Shown in pieces: positions 1 to 9,946 of a stretch of 64,000 nucleotides of DNA (positions are counted from its first letter, which is position 1; every line of letters begins with the position of its first letter). Both the position numbers and the translations under genes were made by a program. The notes beneath the pieces are model-generated. The model had not been told where the DNA came from. It saw only the letters and a program-made list of their open reading frames with translations, and did no database searches. Location of the stretch: NCBI GenBank assembly GCA_035222895.1, contig JAVYIG010000871.1, forward strand, positions 248,001 through 312,000. Direction: 5' to 3'. The stretch comes from Strongylocentrotus droebachiensis (taxonomy: Eukaryota > Echinodermata > Echinoidea > Camarodonta > Strongylocentrotidae).

Positions 1-223
1 TTTGTGGTAAAAAATACTAAAAAGAAAATTCATATATCTATTACCGTTTTGAAAACAGAAGCCAACAAAATAAGTAATTTTTGCCATTTTTGCGAATCTC
101 AGATATGAAAAAGTTGTGAAAATAACTAAGTCCGCCTAATTAATATGCGCATATGTAATCAAATCAAAACCGAACATGATACATCAGTGAAACCTATGTA
201 TATCAGACAGGTATGGAAATATA
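1..223. other. AT-rich non-coding flank
   Basis: No gene, RNA or repeat is recognised. The stretch is AT-rich and runs up to the TA dinucleotide that borders the first foldback element. Confidence 0.5.
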
Positions 224-1103
224 CAGTGCGTCCCAGAAAAAACGAAACCGAGAAGTATCGATGTTCTATCATAACTTAATCACAACTATATTCAATGAAT
301 GATACATATTTGGAAAGCTTAGAGTCTCCTCTTTCATGTGATGCTACTCAGATAATGCATATTTCACGCATGAGTGATTAAAAGCAATTTGAAGGAAGGA
401 AACCAAAAAGACATTTGGCGGGCGGTATCTGAATTTCGAAGAAAAATTCACATTTCTAGAAAGTTGAGTTTCTGCCCTTTCATATGACACCTCAATCAGG
501 AAAAATGAGCGAGGAATGACAAAATTCTGTTTGTTTGAAGTAGTGCTTGCATTTCCTTAATTTGTTTAAACGAATTCGTTTTCACTGGCTGCCTGCCGTG
601 TCAATAAACGAAATTAACAAAAGACTTAACTCCGTTTCGTTGACAATCAGCCGTAGACGAGAGTCTTCATGCATGGCTGATTGTCAACGAAACGGAGTTA
701 AGTCTTTTGTCAAATCTGCTTTTTGCTACGGCAGGCACCCAGTGAAAACGAATTCGTTTGTTAAAATTATGAAAATGTAAGGGCTACTTTAAACAAACAG
801 AACTTTGTTATTCCTGGCTCATTTTTCTCGATTGAGGTATCATATGAAAGAGCAGAAAATGAACTTTCTAGAAATATGATTTTTTCTTTAAAATTCAGAT
901 ACCGCCCGCCAAATTACTTTTTGGTTTCCTTCCTTCAAATTGCTTTTATTCACTCATGCGTGAAATATGCATCACGTGAGTAGCATCAACTGAAAGAGGA
1001 GACTCTAAGCTTTCCAAATATGTATCATTCATTAATTATGGTTGTGATTAAGTTATGATAAAACATCGATACTTCTCGGTTTCGTTTTTTCTGGGACGCA
1101 CTG
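224..1103. mobile_element. Tc1/mariner-like foldback MITE, 880 bp
   Basis: The ends are inverted copies beginning CAGTGCGTCCCAG, and each is flanked by TA (222-223 and 1104-1105), the classic Tc1/mariner target duplication. The inverted repeat does not stop at the termini. The left arm (224 to about 655) pairs with the right arm (about 675 to 1103) almost throughout, with a small loop near 660, so the whole element is close to a palindrome. No transposase reading frame is present; the 77-codon frame at 547-780 simply crosses the hairpin. A shorter relative sits at 53577-54168. I infer a non-autonomous element mobilised in trans. Confidence 0.85.
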
Positions 1104-1105
1104 TA

Positions 1106-2937
1106 TATTTTATTTGAAATATAACAAATCATGAATATTCATCAAATATGCAAATTAGGTCATTTCAACTAATTATATATTCGCGCACTCATTATGCAAA
1201 TTAGGAAAGTCAAACTGTTCTTTTTTTTGGCATTTTTAAAATCATATATTTACACCAAATATAAACATTAAATTCCAAATATGCTTGCAATGCCAATAAA
1301 TTATGGCGATGGAAATTACTTGGATCACCGTCACAGCTATTTTCTCATGTGTTTCACAAATTATTCAGAAAAACCAATCAAATGGTAAGAATCTGCAGAC
1401 TTTCAGCTACATCACAGTTTTATACATTAAGGTGCATTTTCACCACGCAGAATAACAGTGCAAGTCAATGGGCGATCAGCGGGCCATGTCACACATGGCT
1501 GAAAAGACAATACTCTAATTAAACAATTTAACATATTTTCCACATGCCTATAACAATGAAACTACACAGAATTGTAGTTAAAGGTATGCTTGAAATATAT
1601 GTGAAATACAAATTTAAAAATATTGTTTGGTTTAAAGAAAAAAAAATACAAACATTTCTATTTCTACCAACTGACTGCTGTTGTGTGTGTGTGTGTGTTC
1701 GCCGGGCAGACTGTGTGCACAGGCAGTGTGATCACCCTATTTATATTCCATATCAATTCCTTTCATAGCAAAAGCGCTCCTCACAATTTCTGTAAATTTG
1801 GCAGTTTAACGCTACGCGTACCGCCTTGACCGGACTGTGCGGTATCTGTGCAGTTCTGTGTGTAGAGAGGTCGGGCTGTATTCATTATTTCTTGGGGGTG
1901 CATAAATTGCTCTAATTATACGTACGCGTGTAATGCGCAAGTTTATTGTGACGGCACTAAACCCATCCCACTCATTGTTCCCCTATTTTCATAATGGTAC
2001 TGACCCAATGAAATGTAGTGCAGTGCGCTCGTACGCGCTGCGCTGCGTGTGTACATGTACTGTACTGTACTTATGCATGTTCAGTTATGCATAGCATTAC
2101 GTACATGCATACAGTACAGGGCTAGCTGGCACAAAACCCTGGGTCGGGCTTCTAAAATGGGACATGAAGCATGATTTGACATGAAAATTGACGGAGCTAA
2201 AAATGAATCAATCAAAATGAAATTTATATGTATGAAAAGCTTACGTATCATATGTCATTGTCTGTGATTGAGGATTTACAAATTTGACGCAAAACGCGTT
2301 GCTGCAAAGTTAAAGATTGGTTTATTGAAAGGCAATCGAGCACAGTGCGACCGATCCATTGACATTGTGTATGAGAGAGTAATTTTTTTTAAATGAATTG
2401 TAAAGTTCAACGTCAAAGTGACGGAGGTTTTTTTTCAAGTAAGGGCATGGTTTTACATGGAATGTAAAGGAAATGTTTCCTTCTTCTCATATCTCGATTG
2501 AGGATATTATTCTCAATTTCGATTTTTAATGGTAAAGAAAAGTGTAAAAAGATGTCGAGAATTTTACCATATGTCATGTAATATAAAATGCGCGCGGGTC
2601 GGTTGATCTCCCAAAAGGAGCGCAAAGGAATTGATATGAAGTATTACTCGTTCTTTAAAATTCAATGCTATTAATATAAATTTCAATTCACAATTAAATA
2701 TGAAATAATTGAAAATTGATTAAAAATTTCAATGATTAAATACCTATTGCACAATTACTGGCAAATACTCCCCACAAGGAGTGCATTACACTCTATATTA
2801 CAGCAGAGTGAATATCAGACATACACAAATTATTGGGATCAGAAACAATGTTCGTTGAGATTCCTCACCAAGTAAGGAAGAGTGCTATTTGTCAGTCTTT
2901 CTGTTCGGCATTTAAAGTCTCTCAATCTTTCACTGTG
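1106..2937. other. intergenic, no gene seen
   Basis: AT-rich sequence with only short frames. It holds a small (GT)n run near 1683-1698 and a patch of short palindromic words of the GTAC/CATG type near 2050-2110. I recognise no protein domain or RNA gene. Confidence 0.5.
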
Positions 2938-3097
2938 TCTCCAGACTGTGAACCAAAAGGTACTGGTTTTGAATTCCTGTCGCAGCACTAATTTCTTTGG
3001 CAAAACATTAACCTACATTTGTAACGCTCCACCCAGGTGAGTTAAATGGGTACCCTGCAGGGATTGATTCCTTAAAATGCTCAAGTGCTGTGATGAC
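2938..3097 (+). mobile_element. tRNA-derived SINE, left part (split by LTR insertion)
   Basis: The segment has a B-box-like GGTTTTGAATTCC after an anticodon-arm-like stretch, then a body containing CTCCACCCAGGTG and AAATGGGTACC. This layout recurs in other SINE copies in this window (14664, and on the minus strand at 39301). It breaks off at 3097 where an LTR retrotransposon begins, and appears to resume at 8421. The 5' boundary is approximate. Confidence 0.6.
3093..3097. repeat. target-site duplication, left (ATGAC)
   Basis: ATGAC directly precedes the left LTR and recurs directly after the right LTR at 8416-8420. A 5-bp duplication is normal for gypsy-type integration and fixes both element borders. 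Confidence 0.9.
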
Positions 3098-3290
3098 TGT
3101 TACGAGTGGTTTCCTCTACCCGTTGTCCCTAGGTCCTTTGTTCCACAACAACAGAATACACAACACAAAGTGGTTAGATTTCAAGGGCTGATCTTCATTT
3201 CGAACTTCGTTCCTCAACTCCAAAACTAGACTAACTCGTCCTCAGACGGTTCGTACAATGTATCTAGAATCGGTCGATACACCCATCACA
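3098..3290 (-). repeat. 3' LTR (193 bp)
   Basis: Nearly identical to 8223-8415. I count two differences: the outermost base (T here, A there) and one A/G change in the middle. Read on the coding strand it starts TGTGATGG and ends GTAACA, giving canonical TG...CA termini. Confidence 0.95.
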
Positions 3291-3299
3291 CTCCCCCTC
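3291..3299 (-). other. polypurine tract
   Basis: On the coding strand GAGGGGGAG abuts the first base of the 3' LTR. This is the expected position and composition for the plus-strand primer of reverse transcription. Confidence 0.8.
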
Positions 3300-4483
3300 A
3301 TAAATTAGCACTTATACCAGTAGGAGAAGTGCTTTACAAACATTTCTTTTTCAATGTTGTTTCAGCAACTGCTGTAAGAATACAAAAACCTGAAAGTATT
3401 TATAAGTATGAGGTCTTTGTAGATTTAGAAATCTGATAAACAAGTCAGCTTGTAAAAATATACAGTACCAGCATGCAAATGGTATCACAGTGTTGTCTAG
3501 TGGTTTTTGTTCATACAATAAAATTGAGTATGAACAGCTATAAGTAAAAACATTAACCAGTTTTCTAGCATCCTGATCTATCATTTTTATCACTGACTTT
3601 TGCATATATCAGAAGTCATTTGTACTAAACATAAAACAAATATAATTCAAATCGCAGAGAATTTCACCTTAAACGACCTATCAATAATAATATGTCTTCA
3701 TGCTTCTTCGCAACTTTGAATCTAAACATATTTCTTTGCATAAAAATAATAATAAGCAAACTTCAGCAACATTAAACCTGTCTGAAAGATAATATAATAT
3801 AGCCTTCACGTCAGTTGTAGAAACATGTTACTATTAATCTGAAGTTTTGCATTGTAGTGTAAAACCATGTCATCTGTGTTGGTTGAGTATTGAATATCTT
3901 CAATAATATTTTTGATTACTTTATATCCATAACCAAAGATATGGTAAAACACCAAAATCCTTTTTTTTCAATATTTATCCTGCCTTGGATAAAACATATA
4001 AATCAATTTACTTTTTCTGTTTTCATATATATACATGCACAGACAAAATAATAACTCACTAGTCTTTCTAGCTCCTTGTGTTTGTACCGAAAGGGTTATA
4101 ACACAATAATATTATCATGCATGTTCAAATTCGTCAACGAATACGATAAGCATCACATACATATAAAACTGGTTTACAGACATCTGGAAAGCAAACATAA
4201 GAAAAACACATTTTTCTTTGAGTCCAATAAACAGTTTCAATGAGTCCAATCAGTCTATGTTCACAATGCTTTCGTGATTATTAAAGAAACCATCAAAGTA
4301 AAAAGTCCTGGTTTCCTTTCTCACATAGAATTCCAGTGAATTCACCAATGTTCAACTGTTCAAGAATGATGCTTCACTGTAAGTGTTCAACTGTTCAAGA
4401 AATATGGTTCACACGAGGGTTGTTCACGTTTCCTTGTGAATATATCAATTAGTTTGTCACTTCTGTCTGAAGATCACCCACAA
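3300..4483 (-). other. 3' non-coding region of the LTR element
   Basis: About 1.2 kb between the end of the RNase H remnant and the polypurine tract. It is AT-rich with no long frame; the 84-codon minus frame at 3351-3605 resembles nothing I know. I see no envelope-like gene. It may be 3' UTR or hold decayed sequence. Confidence 0.45.
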
Positions 4484-4724
4484 GATAAAGCGTCCGCAAT
4501 AACATTGTCCTTTCCTGGCACATGTAGAATGTCCAATTCATATTCTTGGACCAGCAAACTCCATCGCGTCAGTTTTTGTTTTTCATTCTGTTGAGGAATG
4601 TCAGGGGATTATGATCAGTTAATACCCTCACTGGATGTTGAGATCCACTGGCATACACGTCGAAATATTCAAGTGCAAGTATCAAAGCCAATGTTTCTTT
4701 TTGCACAGTTTCTTTGAGAAGAAT
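4484..4724 (-). pseudogene. RNase H C-terminal remnant of pol
   Basis: Beyond the stop that ends the preceding frame, the minus strand still encodes typical gypsy RNase H and tether blocks in other frames: a KETLALILALE block, TDHNPLTFLNRM, and finally a VPGKDNVIADALS block before a stop at 4484-4486. At least two frame changes are needed to follow these blocks, and a short stretch normally found before KETLA is missing. This is therefore decayed coding sequence in a non-functional copy. Recognition rests on conserved gypsy RNase H wording. Confidence 0.7.
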
Positions 4725-5449
4725 GATATGGGTCTGTCGATACCTTCAGCGTCTGCTTGAGTAAAAACTGCACCAGCACCCACATCACTCGCGTCCAACA
4801 TCATGCTGAACGGCTGGTTGAAATCTGGAGCCATCAGTACCGGATTGGTAGATAAGAGGGCTTTCGCCTGGTTGAAAGCACTCTCGCAGTCGATTTCCTT
4901 TTCAAGATTTTTCAGTTTTGTTGGGTTTGCACGATATGGTGCCTGTTTGATTGGGGTTGGATCACCCACAACAACATCATGCTCAACAGCATCAGTACGA
5001 GAGGGAACATCAGCAAATAACTGTGGATATTCACTCAACAGCTCTTTCACATCGCTCCTCTCCTTCACAGATAAGTGTGTTAGTTTGTTATTGATGTGTG
5101 CTAGAACCTCCAAATTTTTCAATTTCACACATGGGTTCTGTCTCTCGATCTTGCACACTTCTTTCTCAACTTCACACTTTGAGTCACATTCAACAGCACT
5201 CAACACTGGTTGTGCTTCACCCTCGTCATCTCTTCGGATATATAGCTTAAGCATATTCACATGACACACACGTCTCTTCTTCTGCCTATCTGGAGTAATG
5301 ACAACATAATCGACTTCACCAACTTTCTCAGCAATAGTGTACGGCCTAGAAAATCTAGCCTGCAAAGAATGACTAACTATCGGCAGTAAGACCAAGACTT
5401 CATCTCCTACCTCGAAATTCCTCTCTTTGGATTTCCTGTCATACCACGC
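4682..5449 (-). pseudogene. pol fragment: integrase C-terminus, RT entry, RNase H start
   Basis: This is the same reading frame as the upstream protease-integrase ORF, separated from it by one in-frame TAG at 5450-5452. It opens with the end of integrase, a GDEVLVLLP block and a GPY/F-like region (SRPYTI). It continues into the approach to RT (LFADVP and PIKQAPYR blocks), then jumps directly to the start of RNase H (LDASDVGAG, catalytic Asp near residue 201 of the fragment beginning at 5395). The RT fingers and palm, including the YxDD box, are absent between about residues 167 and 170. Finding RT entry downstream of the integrase C-terminus is the key sign of Gmr1-type order. Confidence 0.85.
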
Positions 5450-6766
5450 CTATGTTACATTATTAGCTGTAATGCGCCTTAATGGTATTGCTTCGGTATA
5501 TCTCGTCGCAGCGCACATTATCGTCGATAAGTATTCATTACCTGCCTTTGTCTTTGGCAGAGGACCTACACAATCTACTATGATCCTAGAAAATGGCTCA
5601 TCGAACGCCGGTATTGGCTTCAATGGTGCTGCCTGTATTTTCTGATTCGGTTTACCTACAACTTGACAAGCATGGCAACTTCTGCAAAAATTTGCAACAT
5701 CCTTTTGCACACCTGGCCAAAAGAAATGAGAAAGAATTTTCTCCTGGGTTTTGTGAACCCCTAAGTGACCTGCAAGTGGAGCTTCATGAGCAAGGCTAAT
5801 TATGTCCTGCCTGTATGTAGAAGGGACTACAATTTGGTGGACTTCTTTCCACACCGCATCTGCAGGGACATCTGCTGGCCTCCACTTTCTCAGTAGCACA
5901 CCTGCTTTCTTGTAATAACAAACAGGCACAGGCAATGCCTCCTCCTCAGAAACAGCTCTCTCATTCAAAGAAATCAACTGAGGATCTGTCTGTTGCTCCT
6001 TTAGCAACTTACTCTTTTTCAAAGATAGTGGTTCAGATTTTTCACTATTTCCTACGCTATGAACCTGTCTCGCACTCTCATTCACATTGGAATCAGACTC
6101 ATCCTCAACCAAACAACAAAAGAAAGAATCTCCTAAGTCAACATCTGTCTCATTAGACTTCTTCTCCGACTCAACTTTCTTTGCCATCGAACGAGTTACA
6201 GCACATGCTGGGAACACTACTGGAAATTCTGCAACCAACTCATCTGTCTCAGAACTTTCACAAGGACTCAAACTTACTACTGGACATGACACGACTCTAT
6301 CACCGGCGAGATCATTACCTAATATGATGGATACCCCTTCCACAGGAAGTGATGGTCTAACTGCCATCTTCACCATACCAGAAACAAGGTCTGACTTCAA
6401 GTCTATCACATGAAGGGGTGCCTCCACAAAGCCGTCTCCAATGCCTTTGAGCAAAACACTAGCACCAACAGAAGAAGTACCACAAAAGGGCAACGCACTT
6501 TCCAAAATCAAGGACTGAGAAGCACCAGTATCCCGCAAAACTTTCACTTTTCTTGCTACATCACTCTCTGGTACAGAAACATATCCTACAGACACAAACG
6601 GTTCATACTCTTTCTGAATGTTTTCTATGTTCGCTGGAATACTTCCACTTCGTGAGTTTGACACAATTTGTACGAATGCATTAGGATGTGCACTAGATTC
6701 CTGTTTCTTAGCCTGAAGTGAAGGACACTTTGACTTTATGTGCCATACTGTTTGCAAGCATAGCAC
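5450..6766 (-). pseudogene. pol fragment: protease and N-terminal integrase
   Basis: A 438-codon frame. Residues 76-83 hold the retropepsin active site (LRDTGAS), and residues 148-150 hold the ILG motif of the flap/second half of protease. After a low-complexity acidic linker (about 165-260), residues 327-367 form the integrase zinc-binding domain: H334, H338, C364 and C367 in the HHCC pattern, with the FFWPGV block between. The first catalytic Asp of the DDE core follows at D398 (VDCVGPLP). The frame then stops at TAG, immediately beside integrase C-terminal sequence, so the other two acidic residues are deleted. The 5' end overlaps gag by 31 bases in another frame and supplies the H-x4-C half of the zinc knuckle. 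Confidence 0.85.
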
Positions 6767-7797
6767 ATTCTTTCCTCTGTTACCTGTCCTTGCTGGGACT
6801 GTGGTTTTATTTCATCTTTTACTTGTGACGAACTAGTTTTCTGGCTTTTGCTCCAGTTACTGTTTTTCTTAGGTTCTACACTCATTTTGTTAGAGATTTT
6901 GTGCGTAAGCACGTAATCATCCGCGATTCTTGCTGCTTCATCCAGCGAATCGACGCGCTGCTCCTCGAGATGTATACGAACATCCAGTCGCACGCTGCGC
7001 TTGAATTCCTCAAGTAGAAAAATTTCACGCAATTTATCATAATCATGATCTACATGGAGAGATGAGCTCCATCTGTCAAACAATTGCTCTTTTTGTTTTG
7101 AAAACTCCATATGAGTTTGCGATTCTTCCTTTCGCGCTTTGCGAAATCGCTGCCTGTACGCTTCGGATACAAGTTCGTAAGCTTTTAGCACGCTCGATTT
7201 TACTTTATCGTAATCCGACACGTCGGCCATCGACATTGCCAAGTAGGCATCCCTAGCCTTACCGCTAAACTTACTCTGAATCAGGTGAGCCCACATTTCC
7301 CTAGGCCACCCCATGCTTTGAGCTAATTTCTCAAAGTGTGGAAAGTACTTTTCCACCCCTTCCTCTTCGAATGAAGGGACCATTCTGACATGCTTTGCAA
7401 CGTCAAAATGCCTATCAGCATTTCTGCTCTCTTTTCTGTGTACGGCAACCAGTTTCTCTCTCTCCAACTCTACTCTCGCCCTCTCTAATTCCAACTCCTT
7501 AATCCTCACTTCATCAGAAACTGAAGACCTAGCCCGAGAATTTAATTCAGGAGACCGAGACCTAGACCCTGGAGGAGTCACAATGATACTACCTGCCGCC
7601 TCTGAAGACAATACCTCTTCAGCCACCAGAAACTCGACAATCCTATTCAAAATGTCCGACTTTAGCAAGTAACGTTTAATGCCAACAACCTCATAATGAG
7701 CTGCTACATCTAACAATTCAACTTTAGTCAACGAGCTTAACCGCTCCGCAGACGGATCCCTAACAAACTCTCCCAACGAGAACTCGCTAGCCATCAT
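6736..7797 (-). CDS. Gag polyprotein with SCAN-like region, truncated in the zinc knuckle
   Basis: A 353-codon frame. It has an N-terminal helical, SAP-like stretch (about 22-60), a charged predicted coiled coil (about 95-125), and a capsid region whose C-terminal part (about 210-300, with the AYRQRFRKARKE block) resembles the SCAN dimerisation fold. SCAN domains are thought to derive from Gmr1-like gypsy capsids, which agrees with the pol order. The last residues are the C-x2-C half of a CCHC knuckle followed by a stop. The matching H-x4-C half is in the overlapping pol frame. I chose the first ATG of an ATG-ATG pair at 7797. Gag would package element RNA in cytoplasmic particles. Whether this version still does so is unknown. 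Confidence 0.75.
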   Translation of the reverse strand: MMASEFSLGEFVRDPSAERLSSLTKVELLDVAAHYEVVGIKRYLLKSDILNRIVEFLVAEEVLSSEAAGSIIVTPPGSRSRSPELNSRARSSVSDEVRIKELELERARVELEREKLVAVHRKESRNADRHFDVAKHVRMVPSFEEEGVEKYFPHFEKLAQSMGWPREMWAHLIQSKFSGKARDAYLAMSMADVSDYDKVKSSVLKAYELVSEAYRQRFRKARKEESQTHMEFSKQKEQLFDRWSSSLHVDHDYDKLREIFLLEEFKRSVRLDVRIHLEEQRVDSLDEAARIADDYVLTHKISNKMSVEPKKNSNWSKSQKTSSSQVKDEIKPQSQQGQVTEERMCYACKQYGT

Positions 7798-8202
7798 GCA
7801 AAAAACCTAGCCTCCTAAATAACCTAGAAAGAACTAGAGCCTGGCTGTTATAATCCCCAGCCAACCTAACAACACCTAGATTCTACAATATCCGAGAAAT
7901 CTAGACAACCTGACTGTTATAACCCTCAGTCAAACCCTGCAAATCCATGCAGAAACATGAGAAGACAACAATGTTTTTCTCACCACACACACCACGAATG
8001 TTCGAACCTGAAACGGCTACCCCAGCGGTGCCCGACGATATCATCTTAACGAACCGACATTGACAACACACACACACAGTACACACCGAACAGTCCGCTC
8101 ATAAGTAACGTGTATGAAACTCGTCGCACGCAATGTAATGCAACATGCCAGCGCTAATAATGATCACAAAAATCACCTGAAAATCATACTTTCCACTTTA
8201 TA
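7798..8202 (-). other. 5' leader of the LTR element
   Basis: Non-coding sequence between the primer-binding site and the gag start. A related short phrase occurs three times on the plus strand (near 7840-7865, 7865-7885 and 7910-7930), each including CCTGNCTGTTATAA-like or CAGCCAACCT-like wording. It could include the packaging signal, but nothing specific shows this. Confidence 0.4.
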
Positions 8203-8220
8203 TACTCGGCCGAGCCCCCA
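8203..8220 (-). other. primer-binding site, tRNA-Pro-like
   Basis: Two bases inside the 5' LTR the coding strand reads TGGGGGCTCGGCCGA. Its first ten bases match the well-known tRNA-Pro primer site of murine leukaemia-type retroviruses, and later bases partly match. The position and the leading TGG support a primer-binding role. Confidence 0.75.
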
Positions 8221-8222
8221 TT

Positions 8223-8415
8223 AGTTACGAGTGGTTTCCTCTACCCGTTGTCCCTAGGTCCTTTGTTCCACAACAACAGAATACACAACACAAAGTGGTT
8301 AGATTTCAAGGGCTGATCTTCATTTCGAGCTTCGTTCCTCAACTCCAAAACTAGACTAACTCGTCCTCAGACGGTTCGTACAATGTATCTAGAATCGGTC
8401 GATACACCCATCACA
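8223..8415 (-). repeat. 5' LTR (193 bp)
   Basis: Partner of 3098-3290, with two differences, one of them at the inner terminal base (A instead of T on the plus strand, so the coding-strand end reads CT rather than CA). It should carry the element's promoter; I see no clear TATA box. Confidence 0.95.
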
Positions 8416-8420
8416 ATGAC
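8416..8420. repeat. target-site duplication, right (ATGAC)
   Basis: An exact copy of 3093-3097, directly after the right LTR. Confidence 0.9.
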
Positions 8421-8520
8421 AGCCGTGGTAAAGCAGGGATAATATAATGGAGCGCCAGGAGTGGCAATGTGCGAAACATGAGCGCCATACAAGACCCCAT
8501 TATTTTATTATTATGAATCA
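8421..8520 (+). mobile_element. SINE, right part after LTR insertion
   Basis: The sequence AGCCGTGGTAAAGCAGGGATAATATAATGGAGCGCC and what follows fits the tail of the same SINE whose left part ends at 3097. Other SINE copies have a similar GCTGTAAC...GGTAAT...GCGC tail. The 3' limit is uncertain. Confidence 0.5.
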
Positions 8521-9421
8521 TATTACTATCGTGCTAAGTCAAAATGCTTAGGCATTCCGAAAATTGCCTCATACCGCGTTTCCATCAACCTGTCCAGAGA
8601 TTAGCATATATAGAATAATGTCTTGCCAAAGGACGTTAGAGCCATGCCATGGCTTCCATTCCCATGGTATGTGATCAATAGTACTGTCACCTATCTACGA
8701 GATCACAACACCTCTACAAGACAGTGTGAGGCAACTCAAACACAAAAAGACGATTTCAAAGAACGACGGTAGTATGTACGAAGAGGTAAAATTACTGTTA
8801 GATGAGACGAAAGCATACAACGCCCTTTCTGAGGGGGAATTTCTGTAACCATTATTTCTCTTGGTTGAATCTTGTAATTAATGATGCCTGAATCAGATTA
8901 GGACGTCGCCAAGCTGCTTTAATAATTCATGTCTCGATCAGGATTCGATAATTATAATCCCCAGTTCTCAATGTCATGTTTTCTTTCTATTTTTGCCAAT
9001 AGAAATTCCTTAAATATTAATTGACTGACAGGTAACAAGACCTGAGCCTAATCAACACTGATCAAAGGGGTAAGGAAACATGTATGGGCACGTTCTTACT
9101 ATATGACATCAATACGCTTGCCTACCTGAAGAGATACACGGTGGCCCTAAAGTTAGGTCTCAGACTCACATCGCTAACTTTGTCTATTTTAAAATCAAAG
9201 TACCACTACCGACTGTTCCACCCGTGACATTGTTTCACCATAGACTTATAGGGTCATGGTTTCACACATGACATCGTATCTCTACAGTATGTAGACCAAT
9301 GTTTGCCTTTGTTTAACGTGGGGTGGTAACTGAACCTTGCTTACAGAAATTAATAAGTTCGTTTTACACCCTAACGTGTCTATTGTATACCTTGATACAT
9401 ATTGGTTCGAATTTGTGATAT
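8521..9421. other. intergenic, no gene seen
   Basis: Short frames only. The last 40 bases (CTTGATACATATTGGTT...GTGATAT) resemble sequence near 13929-13985, so this insertion site appears to be one copy of a local duplication. Confidence 0.45.
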
Positions 9422-9946
9422 TGTAACACTCCGTATTGTAGATATTTGGTAGCGTGGTGATGATGAGTGTTAGCTAAATATATCAATAGATGACTCGAAA
9501 CAAATAATAATATATAGTTCAAGATTGTATTTTATTGAATATAATATGTAGCCGACCCCTCTGTGTACGCCTACAATAGGCAGGGGCAATCGCTGTTCAA
9601 TCCCCACCTGAAGGTGGTGAGGACGAGAAGTTGAAGAACCCACATGATTGATTTTACAAACTATTTATACTTTTGGGAGAGTCCAAGCTATGGTCTGACA
9701 TGAGACATTTGAGACCATATTTGGACATGGTCAATGTTATGAATTAAACATTAACCCTCATGAATTAAACATAAAGACCTCATGCCCATAAATGGCCATG
9801 GTCAGTGGTTAGTTCTAAGTAGAAAGTGGAATGACATACTCTAATGGAATGTGCTTATCTTGCATTTATACACTACTAAGAAAGTACTGTTTTAAAGGGT
9901 GTTTTGTTATTAAGGGAATGAAGGGATTGTAATATTGGGTCTTACA
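9422..9946 (-). repeat. 3' LTR of second element (525 bp)
   Basis: On the coding strand it starts TGTAAGACCC and ends AGTGTTACA. It includes a 13-bp stretch (around 9909-9921) that the other LTR lacks. AATAAA on the minus strand near 9525-9532 is a candidate polyadenylation signal. Confidence 0.9.

Larger units (their letters stand above)
3098..8415 (-). mobile_element. Gmr1-like Ty3/gypsy LTR retrotransposon, internally deleted
   Basis: A complete LTR-to-LTR insertion of 5,318 bp, transcribed on the minus strand. It has 193-bp LTRs, a 5-bp target duplication, a primer-binding site at 8203-8220, a polypurine tract at 3291-3299, and remnants of gag, protease, integrase, RT entry and RNase H in that order. 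Integrase preceding RT is the arrangement known from Gmr1-like elements, a deuterostome gypsy lineage with copia-like domain order. The SCAN-like region in gag fits the same lineage. The integrase catalytic core and nearly all of RT are missing, and there are several frame breaks, so this copy cannot supply its own enzymes. The LTRs differ at only two sites, so it inserted recently. Confidence 0.9.

Noticed and set aside
4803-6413. Plus-strand frames of 68-153 codons
   Set aside because: Antisense to the pol fragments of the LTR element, with no domain of their own.
6736-6770. Programmed -1 frameshift between gag and pol
   Set aside because: The frames fit, but there is no slippery heptamer or clear downstream pseudoknot, so a one-base loss is preferred.
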